Source: Treponema sp. CETP13 (GTDB taxonomy: Bacteria; Spirochaetota; Spirochaetia; Treponematales; Treponemataceae). Taken from it: a DNA stretch of 64,000 nt. Both the position numbers and the translations under genes were made by a program. The notes beneath the pieces were generated by a model. The model ran no database searches. It worked only from the letters and a program-made list of their open reading frames with translations, and had not been told where the DNA came from. This document shows positions 33,633-42,484 of the stretch, in pieces. The stretch spans positions 1-64,000 of the forward strand of contig MLPZ01000015.1 in the NCBI GenBank assembly GCA_001885315.1, read 5' to 3'. Each line of letters opens with the position of its first letter. Positions within the stretch are counted from its first letter, which is position 1.

Positions 33633-35131
33633 TAATTAACTAACAATTTGTTAATACTTGCTGCAGCCTTTCGGCCTTCTCCCATAGCAAGAATAACAGT
33701 GGCAGCACCTAGAACAATATCACCACCAGCATAAACTGTAGGAATAGACGTTTGGGCCGATTCATCAACAGTTATATTTCCTCGTTTATTAACCTCAAGA
33801 CCAGGAGTTGTTTGTTTCATAAGAGGATTAGAACCATTTCCAAGAGCTACAACTACAGCATCGCATTCCAATTCGTGTTCACTTCCTTCAATTGCTATAG
33901 GGCGACGACGACCAGATGCATCTGGTTCACCAAGTTTATAGCTTAATAATTCTACTGCACGAACACGGCCATTTTCATCGGCCAAAATTCGACTAGGGTT
34001 TTCTAAGAAATGGAACTGAACACCTTCTTGCATAGCATGTTCAACCTCTTCTTTACGAGCAGGCATTTCAACTTGCGTTCGACGATACACTACAACAGAT
34101 TCCTCGGCTCCAAGTCGTAATGCCATACGGCTTGCATCCATAGCAACATTACCAGCCCCGCAAACAACTACTTTTTTAGCTTTATAGATTGGCGTTGCCG
34201 CATTTTTAACATCATACCCTTTCATAAGGTTAGCACGGGTTAAGTATTCATTTGCACTAAAAACACCAATAAGATTTTCGCCTTCTATGTGCATAAACTT
34301 TGGCAATCCAGCTCCTGTCCCAATAAATGCTGCATCATAACCTTTATCTTTTAACAACTGAGGGAGAGTTTCTGTTCGTCCTACTAAAAAATTGTTTTCA
34401 AACTTTACACCCATTTTTTTAAGATTTTCTACTTCGTTACATACAATATCTTTTGGAAGACGAAATTCTGGTATACCGTATACCATAACCCCACCGCATT
34501 TATGAAAAGCTTCAAATACAGTAACGTCATGACCTGCACGACGTGTATCAGCTGCTACCGTTAAGCCAGCAGGACCAGATCCCACAACAGCTACTTTTTT
34601 ACCTGTAGGAGCAGCTACTTTTTGAAGAGTTTCTAACCCATTTTCTCGCTCATAATCTGCAACAAAACGCTCCAAGCGACCAATAGAAACGGATTTATCT
34701 ACATCTTTAAACATTTTACCAACAGTACACTGACTCTGGCACTGTTTTTCTTGTGGACAAACACGACCACAGATAGAAGGTAATAAGTTTGTTGTTTTAA
34801 TAGTATCGACCGCTTTTTTAAAATCACCTTTTGCAACATGTGCAATAAATTGAGGGATTGGAACACTAACAGGACAACCACTAACACAAGGTTGGTTTTT
34901 ACATTGCAAACATCGATTTGCTTCTACTATAGCTTGCTCTTTTGTATAACCTAAAGCAACTTCGCTCATCTGACGAGCACGAACTTTAGGTTCTCCAGTA
35001 GGCATCTCTTGTTGAGGAATAGCAGCCCTATCTTTTGGACTTAAAGCGCCCTCTGAAAGTTTTTGTTGTAATTTTGTATATTCTTCCGTTGCCTTTTGGG
35101 CAAGTATTTCTTTACTTATATATTCTGACAT
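33632..35131 (-). CDS. nfnB: NfnB-like / glutamate-synthase small-subunit-like flavoprotein
   Basis: A 499-residue iron-sulfur flavoprotein. The N-terminal Cys set is CLQCKNQPCVSGCPVSVPIPQF and CGRVCPQEKQCQSQC for [4Fe-4S] clusters. The first FAD dinucleotide motif is VAVVGSGPAGLTVAADT and the NADP domain VVVCGAGNVAMDASRMALRLGA; the C-terminal FAD motif is TSIPTVYAGGDIVLGAATVI. It is preceded by a ferredoxin reductase-like subunit, so the pair is most likely electron-bifurcating NADH-dependent ferredoxin:NADP+ oxidoreductase. GltD alone is the fallback; no GltB large subunit is present here. Confidence 0.88.
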   Translation of the reverse strand: MSEYISKEILAQKATEEYTKLQQKLSEGALSPKDRAAIPQQEMPTGEPKVRARQMSEVALGYTKEQAIVEANRCLQCKNQPCVSGCPVSVPIPQFIAHVAKGDFKKAVDTIKTTNLLPSICGRVCPQEKQCQSQCTVGKMFKDVDKSVSIGRLERFVADYERENGLETLQKVAAPTGKKVAVVGSGPAGLTVAADTRRAGHDVTVFEAFHKCGGVMVYGIPEFRLPKDIVCNEVENLKKMGVKFENNFLVGRTETLPQLLKDKGYDAAFIGTGAGLPKFMHIEGENLIGVFSANEYLTRANLMKGYDVKNAATPIYKAKKVVVCGAGNVAMDASRMALRLGAEESVVVYRRTQVEMPARKEEVEHAMQEGVQFHFLENPSRILADENGRVRAVELLSYKLGEPDASGRRRPIAIEGSEHELECDAVVVALGNGSNPLMKQTTPGLEVNKRGNITVDESAQTSIPTVYAGGDIVLGAATVILAMGEGRKAAASINKLLVN

Positions 35132-35142
35132 TTATAGATCCT

Positions 35143-35982
35143 TTATGCTAATCCAAGTTCTTCTTTTGCTTTGCAAAAATCGTCATTTTCGCGATTTTTA
35201 TATGCCTTTGCTCTCATCATCATATTATCCCAGTCTACTTGATGCCCATCAAACTCAGGTCCATCGACACAAACAAACTTTGTTTCACCACCAATAGTAG
35301 CACGACAGCCACCACACATCCCAGTTCCATCAATCATGATAGTATTTAAAGAGACAACTGTTGGAACATTATATTCTTTAGTAGTAAGAGAGCAAAATTT
35401 CATCATTATAGGAGGTCCAATTGCAATTACTTCATCTGGTTTTGGATCTTGTTCGCATAATTCTTTTAATGGAAGAGTAGATACACCTTTTCTACCAGCT
35501 GTACCATCATCTGTTATAACAATAACCTCGTCTGCAATAGCTTCCATTTCTTTTTCGTATATAATTAATTCTTTTGTTCGTGCTGCAATAATTACAATAA
35601 CTTTATTACCAACAGCTTTATGTGCCTGAACAATTGGATATAACGGAGCAACTCCAAAACCACCACCAACACAGACTACAGTACCTTTTTTTTCGATTTT
35701 AGAAGGGTTCCCAAGAGGGCCTAAGACAGCTCCTAGTGTATCACCTTGTTTCATCATCGAGAGTTTTAAAGTAGAAGCCCCAACAGCCTGAAAAACAATG
35801 GCAATCCAGCCTTCTTTTGCATTTGCATCTGCAATTGTTAGTGGGACACGCTCAGAATAATCGGTGTCGAGTTGAACCAATACAAATTGCCCAGCCTTTC
35901 GATTAGCTGCAATTTCTGGGGCATTAATCTTGTAGTAGAATACAGCTGTAGAAAACTGTTTCTTTTCTAAAATTTCAAACAT
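35143..35982 (-). CDS. nfnA: NfnA-like ferredoxin:NADP+ oxidoreductase FAD/[2Fe-2S] subunit
   Basis: A 279-residue flavoprotein of the PyrK/SudB type. It has a FAD domain (ERVPLTIADAN), an NAD domain (VVCVGGGFGVAPLYPIV) and a [2Fe-2S] site near the C-terminus (GTGMCGGCRATIGG...FVCVDGPEFDGH). It ends eleven bases before nfnB. In the known complex this subunit takes NADH electrons while the partner handles NADPH and ferredoxin. Sulfide dehydrogenase annotation is an older name for the same family. Confidence 0.88.
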   Translation of the reverse strand: MFEILEKKQFSTAVFYYKINAPEIAANRKAGQFVLVQLDTDYSERVPLTIADANAKEGWIAIVFQAVGASTLKLSMMKQGDTLGAVLGPLGNPSKIEKKGTVVCVGGGFGVAPLYPIVQAHKAVGNKVIVIIAARTKELIIYEKEMEAIADEVIVITDDGTAGRKGVSTLPLKELCEQDPKPDEVIAIGPPIMMKFCSLTTKEYNVPTVVSLNTIMIDGTGMCGGCRATIGGETKFVCVDGPEFDGHQVDWDNMMMRAKAYKNRENDDFCKAKEELGLA

Positions 35983-36118
35983 ATATGTCCTTCTTAATTT
36001 AAACGGATAATATTCCGCCCTTATTTAACAATGATAAAGTTCCTATATTTATACTAAAAAATGCATAAATATGCAACAAAAACATATTTAAATACTACTA
36101 TATATGAATCCTTTATCC

Positions 36119-36147
36119 TTGACAGGTTTTATGTATCCTTGTATTTT
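36119..36147 (+). promoter_or_regulatory. Promoter directly at the phosphatase start codon
   Basis: TTGACA and TATTTT are separated by 17 bases. The expected transcription start falls on or next to the ATG at 36154, and no ribosome site precedes that ATG. This would make the message leaderless, or the true start lies elsewhere. Confidence 0.45.
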
Positions 36148-36153
36148 TTTACA

Positions 36154-36810
36154 ATGATTACATTTCCTTACATATTTATTGATTTTGACGGAACAATTGC
36201 TAACACCAGTGAAGGTGTATTTACTTGTATACAAGAGACTCTTTTAGAATTACACAAACCTCAGTTAAATTCTGAAATTCTAAAACAGTTTATAGGCCCA
36301 CCGCTAACCCTTTCATTCCCTACTTATGGTGGATTAAATACCGAAGAAACACAAAAAGCAATAGAAATATTTCGAAATCGCTACGAAAAAACAGGTCTTT
36401 TTATGAATACCCTTTATGAGGGAGTGATACCTCTTTGTCTAAAACTTCGAGAAACTGGTCATAAAGTTATTGTTGCAACCTCTAAACCCTATGAACATGC
36501 AAAAGCAATTCTTGTACAACATTCAATTACCCATGCATTTGACTATGTTTCTGGGAGTAGTTTAAATGGCACAAACGAAAATAAAGCTGATGTTATTAAA
36601 CATGCAATTAAAGTCCATAATATTTCTGACATGTCTCAAGTTGTCATGGTAGGAGATAGAAAATATGACATCGAGGGGGCTAAATCATTTGGCATGCAAT
36701 CTATTGGGGTAACATGGGGCTTCGGAGACAAAAAAGAATTACAAGAAGCCGGCGCAAATTGGGTTGTTGATACTCCAAATCAAGTTCTTGCGTTACTAGA
36801 TCATGCATAG
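36154..36810 (+). CDS. HAD-superfamily phosphatase, phosphoglycolate phosphatase-like
   Basis: A 218-residue HAD hydrolase. Motif I is FIDFDGTIANTSEG (both Asp), motif II the Thr/Ser in VIVATSKPYEH, and motif III/IV MVGDRKYDIEGAK with the Lys after ENKAD. Cap insertion (about residues 15-80) is of the small helical type used by phosphoglycolate and pyrophosphatase PpaX relatives. The ATG giving MITFPYIF is chosen because upstream residues are not protein-like, and a promoter lies just before. The substrate is unproved. Confidence 0.88.
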   Translation: MITFPYIFIDFDGTIANTSEGVFTCIQETLLELHKPQLNSEILKQFIGPPLTLSFPTYGGLNTEETQKAIEIFRNRYEKTGLFMNTLYEGVIPLCLKLRETGHKVIVATSKPYEHAKAILVQHSITHAFDYVSGSSLNGTNENKADVIKHAIKVHNISDMSQVVMVGDRKYDIEGAKSFGMQSIGVTWGFGDKKELQEAGANWVVDTPNQVLALLDHA

Positions 36811-36885
36811 TAAAAATATTTTTTTATACATATATTAGTTGTTTTTACAACATAATTATGCGTGTACTTTTAGTATTTTATAATT

Positions 36886-37545
36886 ATGAAATATATACAC
36901 AAGATACAAGATTCAGAAATCTTAGACATTACAAAACTTTTGGTTCCTTCTGCAGGTCAAATTTTCAGTACTACACTTGCCGAGAACAAATTATTTAGAC
37001 TCGAATTGTATTCTCTTGCAAAAGGTGAATCTATAAGTGGGCATAACCTTCTTGAAACAACTTTATATTTTGTTACTTCTGGTACTCTACTTTTAAATGA
37101 TAAAGAACTTAAAGACGGTTATTTTGAAGTTGTAGAAAAATCAGTCCGTTCTGAGCTACTTGCTAAAGAAGACTGTCAGGTACTCTTTTATACTTTTTTT
37201 GCCGGCCCCGAAAAAGATTCCCCTTTAAGAAATTTACCTAATAATACAGCGGGATTATTAGCAGAGCAAGTCGAATATCGAAAAAATTCTGTAGCTAGTA
37301 AAACTTTGATACAAAAAGCAGAGCTTTCTGTAACTTTATTTGCCCTCGATAAAAGTGAAGGTCTAAGCACTCATGCTGCTTCGGGAGATGCACTAGTTAT
37401 TCCACTAGAAGGAACAAACCACATAGAAATAGGCAAAAAACCTTTTGATATAAAACAAGGCGATTGTATAATTCTTCCTGCTAACATTGCACACTCTTTA
37501 AAAGCAACAAGTCGTTTTAAGATGTTCCTTACAGTGGTAAAATAA
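36886..37545 (+). CDS. Two-cupin-domain protein
   Basis: A 219-residue bicupin. The second cupin is clear: STHAASGDALVIPLEGTNHIEIGKKPFDIKQGDCIILPANIAHSLKA, where metal-binding His/Glu residues of the standard motif are partly kept. The first (residues ~35-85) is degenerate. Family members bind metals and small ligands; function here unknown. It is monocistronic and ends just before the IS-disrupted region. Confidence 0.8.
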   Translation: MKYIHKIQDSEILDITKLLVPSAGQIFSTTLAENKLFRLELYSLAKGESISGHNLLETTLYFVTSGTLLLNDKELKDGYFEVVEKSVRSELLAKEDCQVLFYTFFAGPEKDSPLRNLPNNTAGLLAEQVEYRKNSVASKTLIQKAELSVTLFALDKSEGLSTHAASGDALVIPLEGTNHIEIGKKPFDIKQGDCIILPANIAHSLKATSRFKMFLTVVK

Positions 37546-37579
37546 TTTGTATTATAAAAAGGAAAAGACAATCTTTTTC

Positions 37580-37778
37580 TTACTCGTAAGTAAAGTAGAT
37601 ATCGGAATCAAAATATTCCCATTTATCTTTTACTTTTCGTTTTAATAGTGTTGGGCCATGAATTTCTTTAATTGTACCCGTCTCTTCATCTATACAATAT
37701 TGAATAGGTTTAGCAATAAACCATAATAATATGTTTGTAGTTCTCATTTCCACAACTATATTGCCAGGTTTTGCATAT
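37580..37778 (-). pseudogene. C-terminal remnant of an unknown gene, cut by the IS
   Basis: On the minus strand an open frame enters from the IS edge and reads AKPGNIVVEMRTTNILLWFI, then continues to ...WEYFDSDIYFTYE and a stop. The frame has no start of its own at the boundary and about 66 codons remain. An internal ATG would give a 54-residue product without a ribosome site. The matching 5' part is not next to the other IS end, so sequence was lost or moved. I do not recognise the family. Confidence 0.55.
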
Positions 37779-37817
37779 TGGACCTATGTCAATAAAGTAG
37801 ACACATAAAACGCTAGT

Positions 37818-38633
37818 TTATGCAATGAATTCACGTTCTAAATAAACAGCCTCCGAAGTTCTGTAATTCAAACTTGAGTGAATTCTTTTGCGGTTATACC
37901 ACGATTCAATATATTCAAAGATTGCATTGTATGCCTGTTTTGAATCTTTATATTTCTTCAGGTTCACTTCTTCCTTTTTCAAAACAGAATGAAATGACTC
38001 GATGCAGGAATTGTCATACGGATACCCTTTTTTGCTGTATGAATGGCGAATTTTGTACTGAGCAAGCTTTGCTTCAAAAAGCGTGCTTGTATACTGACTC
38101 CCCAGATCTGACTGAATAATTATTCCATCTGTTTTCTTTACATTTAAGCATGCATTCTCTAAAGCTTTTACTGCAAGTTCTGCATTCATTGTAAGACCAA
38201 ATGCCCATCCGATGATTTTCCTTGAATACAAATCTTCTACTGAAGCAAGATATGTCCAACCGTTTTTTTCAGTATGAATATATGTAATATCTGTACACCA
38301 TTTCTGATTAATTGAAGTTGTTGCAAAATCTTGATTCAGTATATTCTCTTTCTGTTCTTGTATCTTTTCAGTTTTTACAGGCTTATATTTCTTTACGACA
38401 ATTGATTTTATTCCTAAAATAGCCATTCTTCGTTGGACACGCTTTAGACTTACTTTTTCTTCCTGTTTTTGGAGAATGTGATAAATCTTTGGGGCTCCAT
38501 ACCGTCGTAAGCTTTCGTAATAAATTTTAAGAATTTTTGAATCCGATTCCTCGTTTCTTTTCATAACAATACTTGGTTTCCATTTTAAACTCTTGTAAAA
38601 AGTACTTCGCGGAAGTTTTATAACCTTGCACAT
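37818..38633 (-). CDS. IS3-family transposase OrfB (complete)
   Basis: A 271-residue DDE transposase. HTH_21 part near residues 25-65 (RRYGAPKIYHILQKQ), rve core with the catalytic Asp of WCTDITYIHT, Asp of QSDLGSQYTS and Glu of NSCIESFHSVLKKEE, then the IS3-type C-terminus IESWYNRKRIHSSLNYRTSEAVYLE. Likely made as an OrfAB fusion. Looks active. Confidence 0.95.
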   Translation of the reverse strand: MCKVIKLPRSTFYKSLKWKPSIVMKRNEESDSKILKIYYESLRRYGAPKIYHILQKQEEKVSLKRVQRRMAILGIKSIVVKKYKPVKTEKIQEQKENILNQDFATTSINQKWCTDITYIHTEKNGWTYLASVEDLYSRKIIGWAFGLTMNAELAVKALENACLNVKKTDGIIIQSDLGSQYTSTLFEAKLAQYKIRHSYSKKGYPYDNSCIESFHSVLKKEEVNLKKYKDSKQAYNAIFEYIESWYNRKRIHSSLNYRTSEAVYLEREFIA

Positions 38634-38686
38634 GATTTTTACCGGATAAGTTTCCTTGTATTTTATTACAAATGCAACTTTTTCTT

Positions 38687-38965
38687 TTACTTTGTTTTGG
38701 CGAATATGGCTGTAGCTTTTTTTAAGATTTCGTTCTCCATTTCAAGTTCTGCAATACGTTTCTGCATTGCACGGATATCTTGCTGTGTTACAGTTTCTCC
38801 TTTCTCATTTTTACCAACCGGTTCATACCGATGAATCCATTTATACACTGTTTGTTCTACTAAGCCATATTCACCTGAGAGGTCTCTTACAGACTTTCCG
38901 TTTCGGTACAGTTCAACTATTTGCTGTTTGAACTCTTCTGTATACCTTTTCTTTTTTCTTTCCAT
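38687..38965 (-). CDS. IS3-family transposase OrfA (complete)
   Basis: A 92-residue HTH protein with a leucine-zipper tail (MQKRIAELEMENEILKKATAIF). It differs from copy 1 at a few sites (for example RNGKSVRDLSG for QKGKSVRELSG). The A7G slippery run at 38716-38723 links it to orfB. The start is MERKKKRY for the same reasons as in copy 1. Confidence 0.93.
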   Translation of the reverse strand: MERKKKRYTEEFKQQIVELYRNGKSVRDLSGEYGLVEQTVYKWIHRYEPVGKNEKGETVTQQDIRAMQKRIAELEMENEILKKATAIFAKTK

Positions 38966-39031
38966 GCTACACATCCTTCTTCTAAGATAGTATGTAGCGT
39001 TTTTTGTGTCCACTATGTTATACTAACACCA

Positions 39032-40140
39032 ATCGAAGTTAATACAAAAAAAGAGACTATGTTACTTTCAGCTCCCAAAATAACAATTGCAACAGGATCT
39101 TCTTCTCTAATAATCCCGTTTGAAGGACTTGATACAGTAGACTACATAACTAACAGAGATGTTTTTAACCTAAAAAAAATTCCTAAAAAACTATTAATAA
39201 TAGGAGCAGGACCCATAGGAATTGAGTTAGGACAAGCTTTAAATAATCTTGGTAGCGAGATCACCATACTTACAAAAACAAATCAGATTCTTTCTATTGA
39301 AGATAGTGATATGGCAAAATTTGTTCAGACTGCACTTGAAGAAAATAATATTAAGATTTATCTGAATGTCACCGTTAAAAAGATTTTAAAAGAAGCAAAC
39401 CTAAAAAAAGTAGAATATACAATTGATGGCAAATCACTTTCTTGGAGCGGTGATACAATCATGATTGCAACAGGCAGAAAAGGTAGTATTGAAGGACTTA
39501 ATTTAGAAAAGGCAGGAGTTCAGTTAAACGGTCGATTTATAAAAGTAAATAAGGCATTGCAGACAACACAAAAACATATTTTAGCTATTGGAGACGTTAA
39601 CGGGAAATACCTTTTTACCCATGTTGCAGGAAGCGAAGGAAGCCTCGCTGTTAGACGCCAAGTTCTAGGATTAGGGGTAGCATGAGCTATAAAAATGTTC
39701 CGTGGGTAACCTATACTTCACCAGAACTTGCTTCGATTGGATATAATGAGAAACGAGCAAAAGCTGCAAAAATTAAATACAAAGTTGTAGAAGCAAGTTT
39801 TGATGATAATGACAGAGCTTGCACCGAAGGTCGTACAAAAGGTAAAATAAAAATCCTTTTTGATAAAAAGGAAAGAGTTATTGGGACTCAGATAGTCGGT
39901 CCAGATGCAGGAACTCTCATTACTCCAGCTATTTATGCAGTAAACAATAACTGGAAGCTTTCAAACTTGTATAACCCCATGTTGCCCTATCCTACACTCA
40001 GTGAACTTTACAAGAAAGCAATTGGGGGATATATGGGTAAAAAGCTTTTTAATAACAAGATCAGAAAAACATTACGGTTTTTAAAAGAATATCGGTTTTT
40101 AAAAGGATATCGAGGTAAAGGACCACACCCTAACATTTAA
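39032..40140 (+). pseudogene. Broken NAD(P)-disulfide oxidoreductase (mercuric reductase / lipoamide dehydrogenase-like)
   Basis: The N-terminal FAD part and the redox-active disulfide are missing: the frame enters directly from the IS edge. What remains is KITIATGSSSLIIPFEGLD, the NAD motif LLIIGAGPIGIELGQALNNLG, the FAD end motif ILAIGDVNGKYLFTHVA, then the dimerisation domain (NVPWVTYTSPELASIGY; PYPTLSELYKKA). The second half is in a different frame: after VLGLGVA a stop occurs, while MSYKNVPWVTYT continues in the other frame (39682-40140). One more G in the GGGG at 39674-39677 would rejoin them. The C-terminus is basic (KTLRFLKEYRFLKGYRGKG). Confidence 0.85.
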
Positions 40141-41790
40141 TTATTTTAGTTTCTTTTTGAACAAATTGGCCAAAGGAACATTGAGATCTTCAGGCAATTT
40201 TTCAGCACCTGTTCTATAGAGACCAAAGCTTTTGTACTCATGATAAGTATGATAGTTAAAATTTATACCATTTTTTTTGCAAATATCAATCACATCTCCA
40301 ACCCATATCAGCCCACCACGATTATTGGTAAAGCCATCAGCAATTACTCCAAATTCACCTAAATAGAGGGGGACATTATTCTCTTTACCCCAATCAATAA
40401 ACTTCTTCATTCGTAGTTCCAAATATGATTTATCTAGAGGACCTATTGTTCCGTTTAAGGAATAATAATCAAGGCGTAATCGAACATCAGCGTTTTTATC
40501 AACATTTTTAACTTTTATATATCCAGAAAGTTGATAATAGTGACCTTGCGTTAAAGGAAAATTCCCATTGCTAAATGTCATATTTCCGTCGCTGGTAGAA
40601 CCTTCTACATAGAGCGACTTTTTACTAATATAGGGCGTATCTATACTGGTTCCAGTACCACTCCCATTAGCTGACCAATAATACCATCCATTTTTATCTA
40701 TTCCATCACTATCCATTATTATTTTTACAAATTTTTTATTTTCATCATATTCTTTGATAACAAATCCATTTGCCCAAGCTTTTCCTCTTCTTCCTAAATC
40801 TTTTGCCATAAAAACTGGAGCTCCAACAGAAAAATCTTCATTTTCAACTTTAATCAAAGGAGACTGTATAAAAACCCACTTATTTTTATTAGATTTTTTT
40901 TTCACATCTAACTTTGGAGAATCCCAAGTTGTAGATTCCCACTTAGTATCACCAGAAACTTTATACATATCAGGATTTGGATAAGTTGCAAACATCCCCT
41001 TAACCCCTGTCCAAGAAGCGTTTTGATGCGTAAACTCAATTGGTTCATAAAAGTGAAATTCATACATAATATTGGAATCTTTTATCATAACAAAATTCAG
41101 ATTTTTGTTTTCATTATCATTCCAAGCCCATCTTAATGCATTTGCTTTTTCTATAATTATAATATGTAGAGGATCAACACTGCGAATCTCGTGAACTAAT
41201 CCCTTGAGTAACAATTCATATTCTTTAAAAGAGTGTTCAAGAAAAGGTTCGTTAAGAAGACTGTACCCTAAAATTGTTGGTTCGTTAGCATAGCGACTAG
41301 CAATAGCTTTCCATAAAGCAATTAAGCGTTCTTGATTGGTCGAATCGTTCCATAACGCACTACCATTACCATTTGACTGATACCCTCCTTGAGGATAGTG
41401 CATATTAAGAATTAGGCGTATTCCATATTTTTTTGCCCAAGCAATATTCTTATCAATCCATAAAAATCCTGATTCCTTATACTGATAAGGATTGGAATCT
41501 GATTCAAAAAGACCATAATTAATATAGAATCGTACAGAATTAAATCCCATCTCATTTAGACGTTGGTAGTCTCGCTCATTATGATGTGTTGTTACCGGCA
41601 AAGAAGGATTTTGCCACACATTATTTCCAAATGCTATACCTTGTATCCGATACGGAGTCCCTGTCTCATCTTTTAAAAGCGTCCCCTCAGTTTGAATAAA
41701 ACCACTCTGAGCAAACAGAGAAGAAGCCAATAATAAAAAAAGAATTACAGCAAAAGAGATAGCTACCCTCTTAATTCTAAAGGTACTCAA
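40141..41790 (-). CDS. Secreted GH5-family glycoside hydrolase with an inserted domain
   Basis: A 549-residue exported enzyme. Signal peptide (SFAVILFLLLASSLFAQ) follows the TTG start, for which GGAG is 14 bases upstream; a longer frame to 41928 would overlap the previous gene. GH5 catalytic parts are RIQGIAFGNNVWQ, the acid/base Glu in SLLNEPFLE and the nucleophile Glu in PLYLGEFGVIA. Between YEFHFYEP and the nucleophile lies about 190 residues more than usual, resembling a beta-sandwich carbohydrate-binding module (YYWSANGSGTGTS, HYYQLSGYIKVKNV). Likely a beta-glucanase or mannanase. Confidence 0.85.
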   Translation of the reverse strand: MSTFRIKRVAISFAVILFLLLASSLFAQSGFIQTEGTLLKDETGTPYRIQGIAFGNNVWQNPSLPVTTHHNERDYQRLNEMGFNSVRFYINYGLFESDSNPYQYKESGFLWIDKNIAWAKKYGIRLILNMHYPQGGYQSNGNGSALWNDSTNQERLIALWKAIASRYANEPTILGYSLLNEPFLEHSFKEYELLLKGLVHEIRSVDPLHIIIIEKANALRWAWNDNENKNLNFVMIKDSNIMYEFHFYEPIEFTHQNASWTGVKGMFATYPNPDMYKVSGDTKWESTTWDSPKLDVKKKSNKNKWVFIQSPLIKVENEDFSVGAPVFMAKDLGRRGKAWANGFVIKEYDENKKFVKIIMDSDGIDKNGWYYWSANGSGTGTSIDTPYISKKSLYVEGSTSDGNMTFSNGNFPLTQGHYYQLSGYIKVKNVDKNADVRLRLDYYSLNGTIGPLDKSYLELRMKKFIDWGKENNVPLYLGEFGVIADGFTNNRGGLIWVGDVIDICKKNGINFNYHTYHEYKSFGLYRTGAEKLPEDLNVPLANLFKKKLK

Positions 41791-41824
41791 TTTCGTCTTT
41801 TTTTCTCCATATTTGTATAAAAAC

Positions 41825-42463
41825 TTATTTAAGTCCAATAAGAACAGCCCTAATGGGAGCAGCTTCTGCCCCAGGAATAAGAATTGGTAACGCCGAAAGG
41901 AAATACTCACCCTCCTGTATATCCGCAAGTCGTAATCCTTCGAGTATATGAATGCCTTTATTCATAAGTACAAGATGCGTTTTATGATCACTTTGTGCGC
42001 GTTCTATACCTAAACCATCTGTACCAACCCCTGCAATATCCAATTCGGCAAGGTAACTAGCACCTGTCCGGTCAAGGTAAATAAAATCTTTTTCTAAAAT
42101 ATCTTCTGTTGAATTTCGTGTCTTAAATAAAAGGAAACTACCCCTTTCTATATTTTTGTTAACAAGATCTTTTTTCCCAATAGAAGTAATACACGAAGTA
42201 AAATCAATAACGCGACATTTTGTTAGTAGCTCTTTAATATTTAATGATTCAACGGTAGAACCACCCTCAATCATATGAAGATTGCTATCAATATGACTAC
42301 CTGTATGCATGTTCATTTTTATAACACTTTCATATGCAGAACCTGTGGAAAAATCTGATTGAACAGTTAATTCTGGACGTTTTTCTTCGCGACCTTTGTA
42401 CACTTTCATCTCATGCGTAATAGGCATTGAAATATCATAAATCTTTGTTAAATCTATATTCAT
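41825..42463 (-). CDS. Cyclase / kynurenine formamidase-like metal hydrolase
   Basis: A 212-residue protein of the cyclase family. The metal-binding motif HTGSHIDSNLHMIEGG is intact, with PITHEMKVYKG at the start. MNIDLTKI is chosen as the start, with GAGGA five bases upstream. Family members hydrolyse arylformamides or similar amide bonds. It sits in a pentose-phosphate and glycosidase operon, which does not reveal a substrate. Confidence 0.88.
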   Translation of the reverse strand: MNIDLTKIYDISMPITHEMKVYKGREEKRPELTVQSDFSTGSAYESVIKMNMHTGSHIDSNLHMIEGGSTVESLNIKELLTKCRVIDFTSCITSIGKKDLVNKNIERGSFLLFKTRNSTEDILEKDFIYLDRTGASYLAELDIAGVGTDGLGIERAQSDHKTHLVLMNKGIHILEGLRLADIQEGEYFLSALPILIPGAEAAPIRAVLIGLK

Positions 42464-42484
42464 TAGTTCCTCTTTATACAATTA

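Larger units (their letters stand above)
37779..39031 (-). mobile_element. Complete IS3-family insertion sequence, copy 2 (1253 bases)
   Basis: The ends are TGGACC...CACCA with imperfect terminal repeats; the inner parts GTAGACACATAAAACGCTA and GTGGACACAAAAAACGCTA match well. Two overlapping genes lie on the minus strand. No duplicated target bases are seen: left flank ...GCATAT, right flank ATCGAA. Both neighbours are gene fragments. Same orientation as the copy at the window start. Confidence 0.93.

Noticed and set aside
33632-35131. Simple glutamate synthase small subunit (GltD)
   Set aside because: No large subunit gene is present and the preceding gene encodes the NfnA-type partner, so the NfnAB reading is preferred.
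1-39031. The two IS copies as ends of a compound transposon
   Set aside because: The DNA between carries housekeeping biosynthesis and central-metabolism genes with uniform composition and no cargo typical of such elements.
38921-39031. Start of the oxidoreductase fragment inside the IS
   Set aside because: The open frame continues into the IS by chance; residues before 39032 are IS sequence read on the wrong strand and do not resemble the family.
41791-41928. Longer start for the GH5 enzyme
   Set aside because: It overlaps the cyclase gene by about 100 bases, and the first residues are cyclase sequence in another frame; a signal peptide begins only after the TTG.
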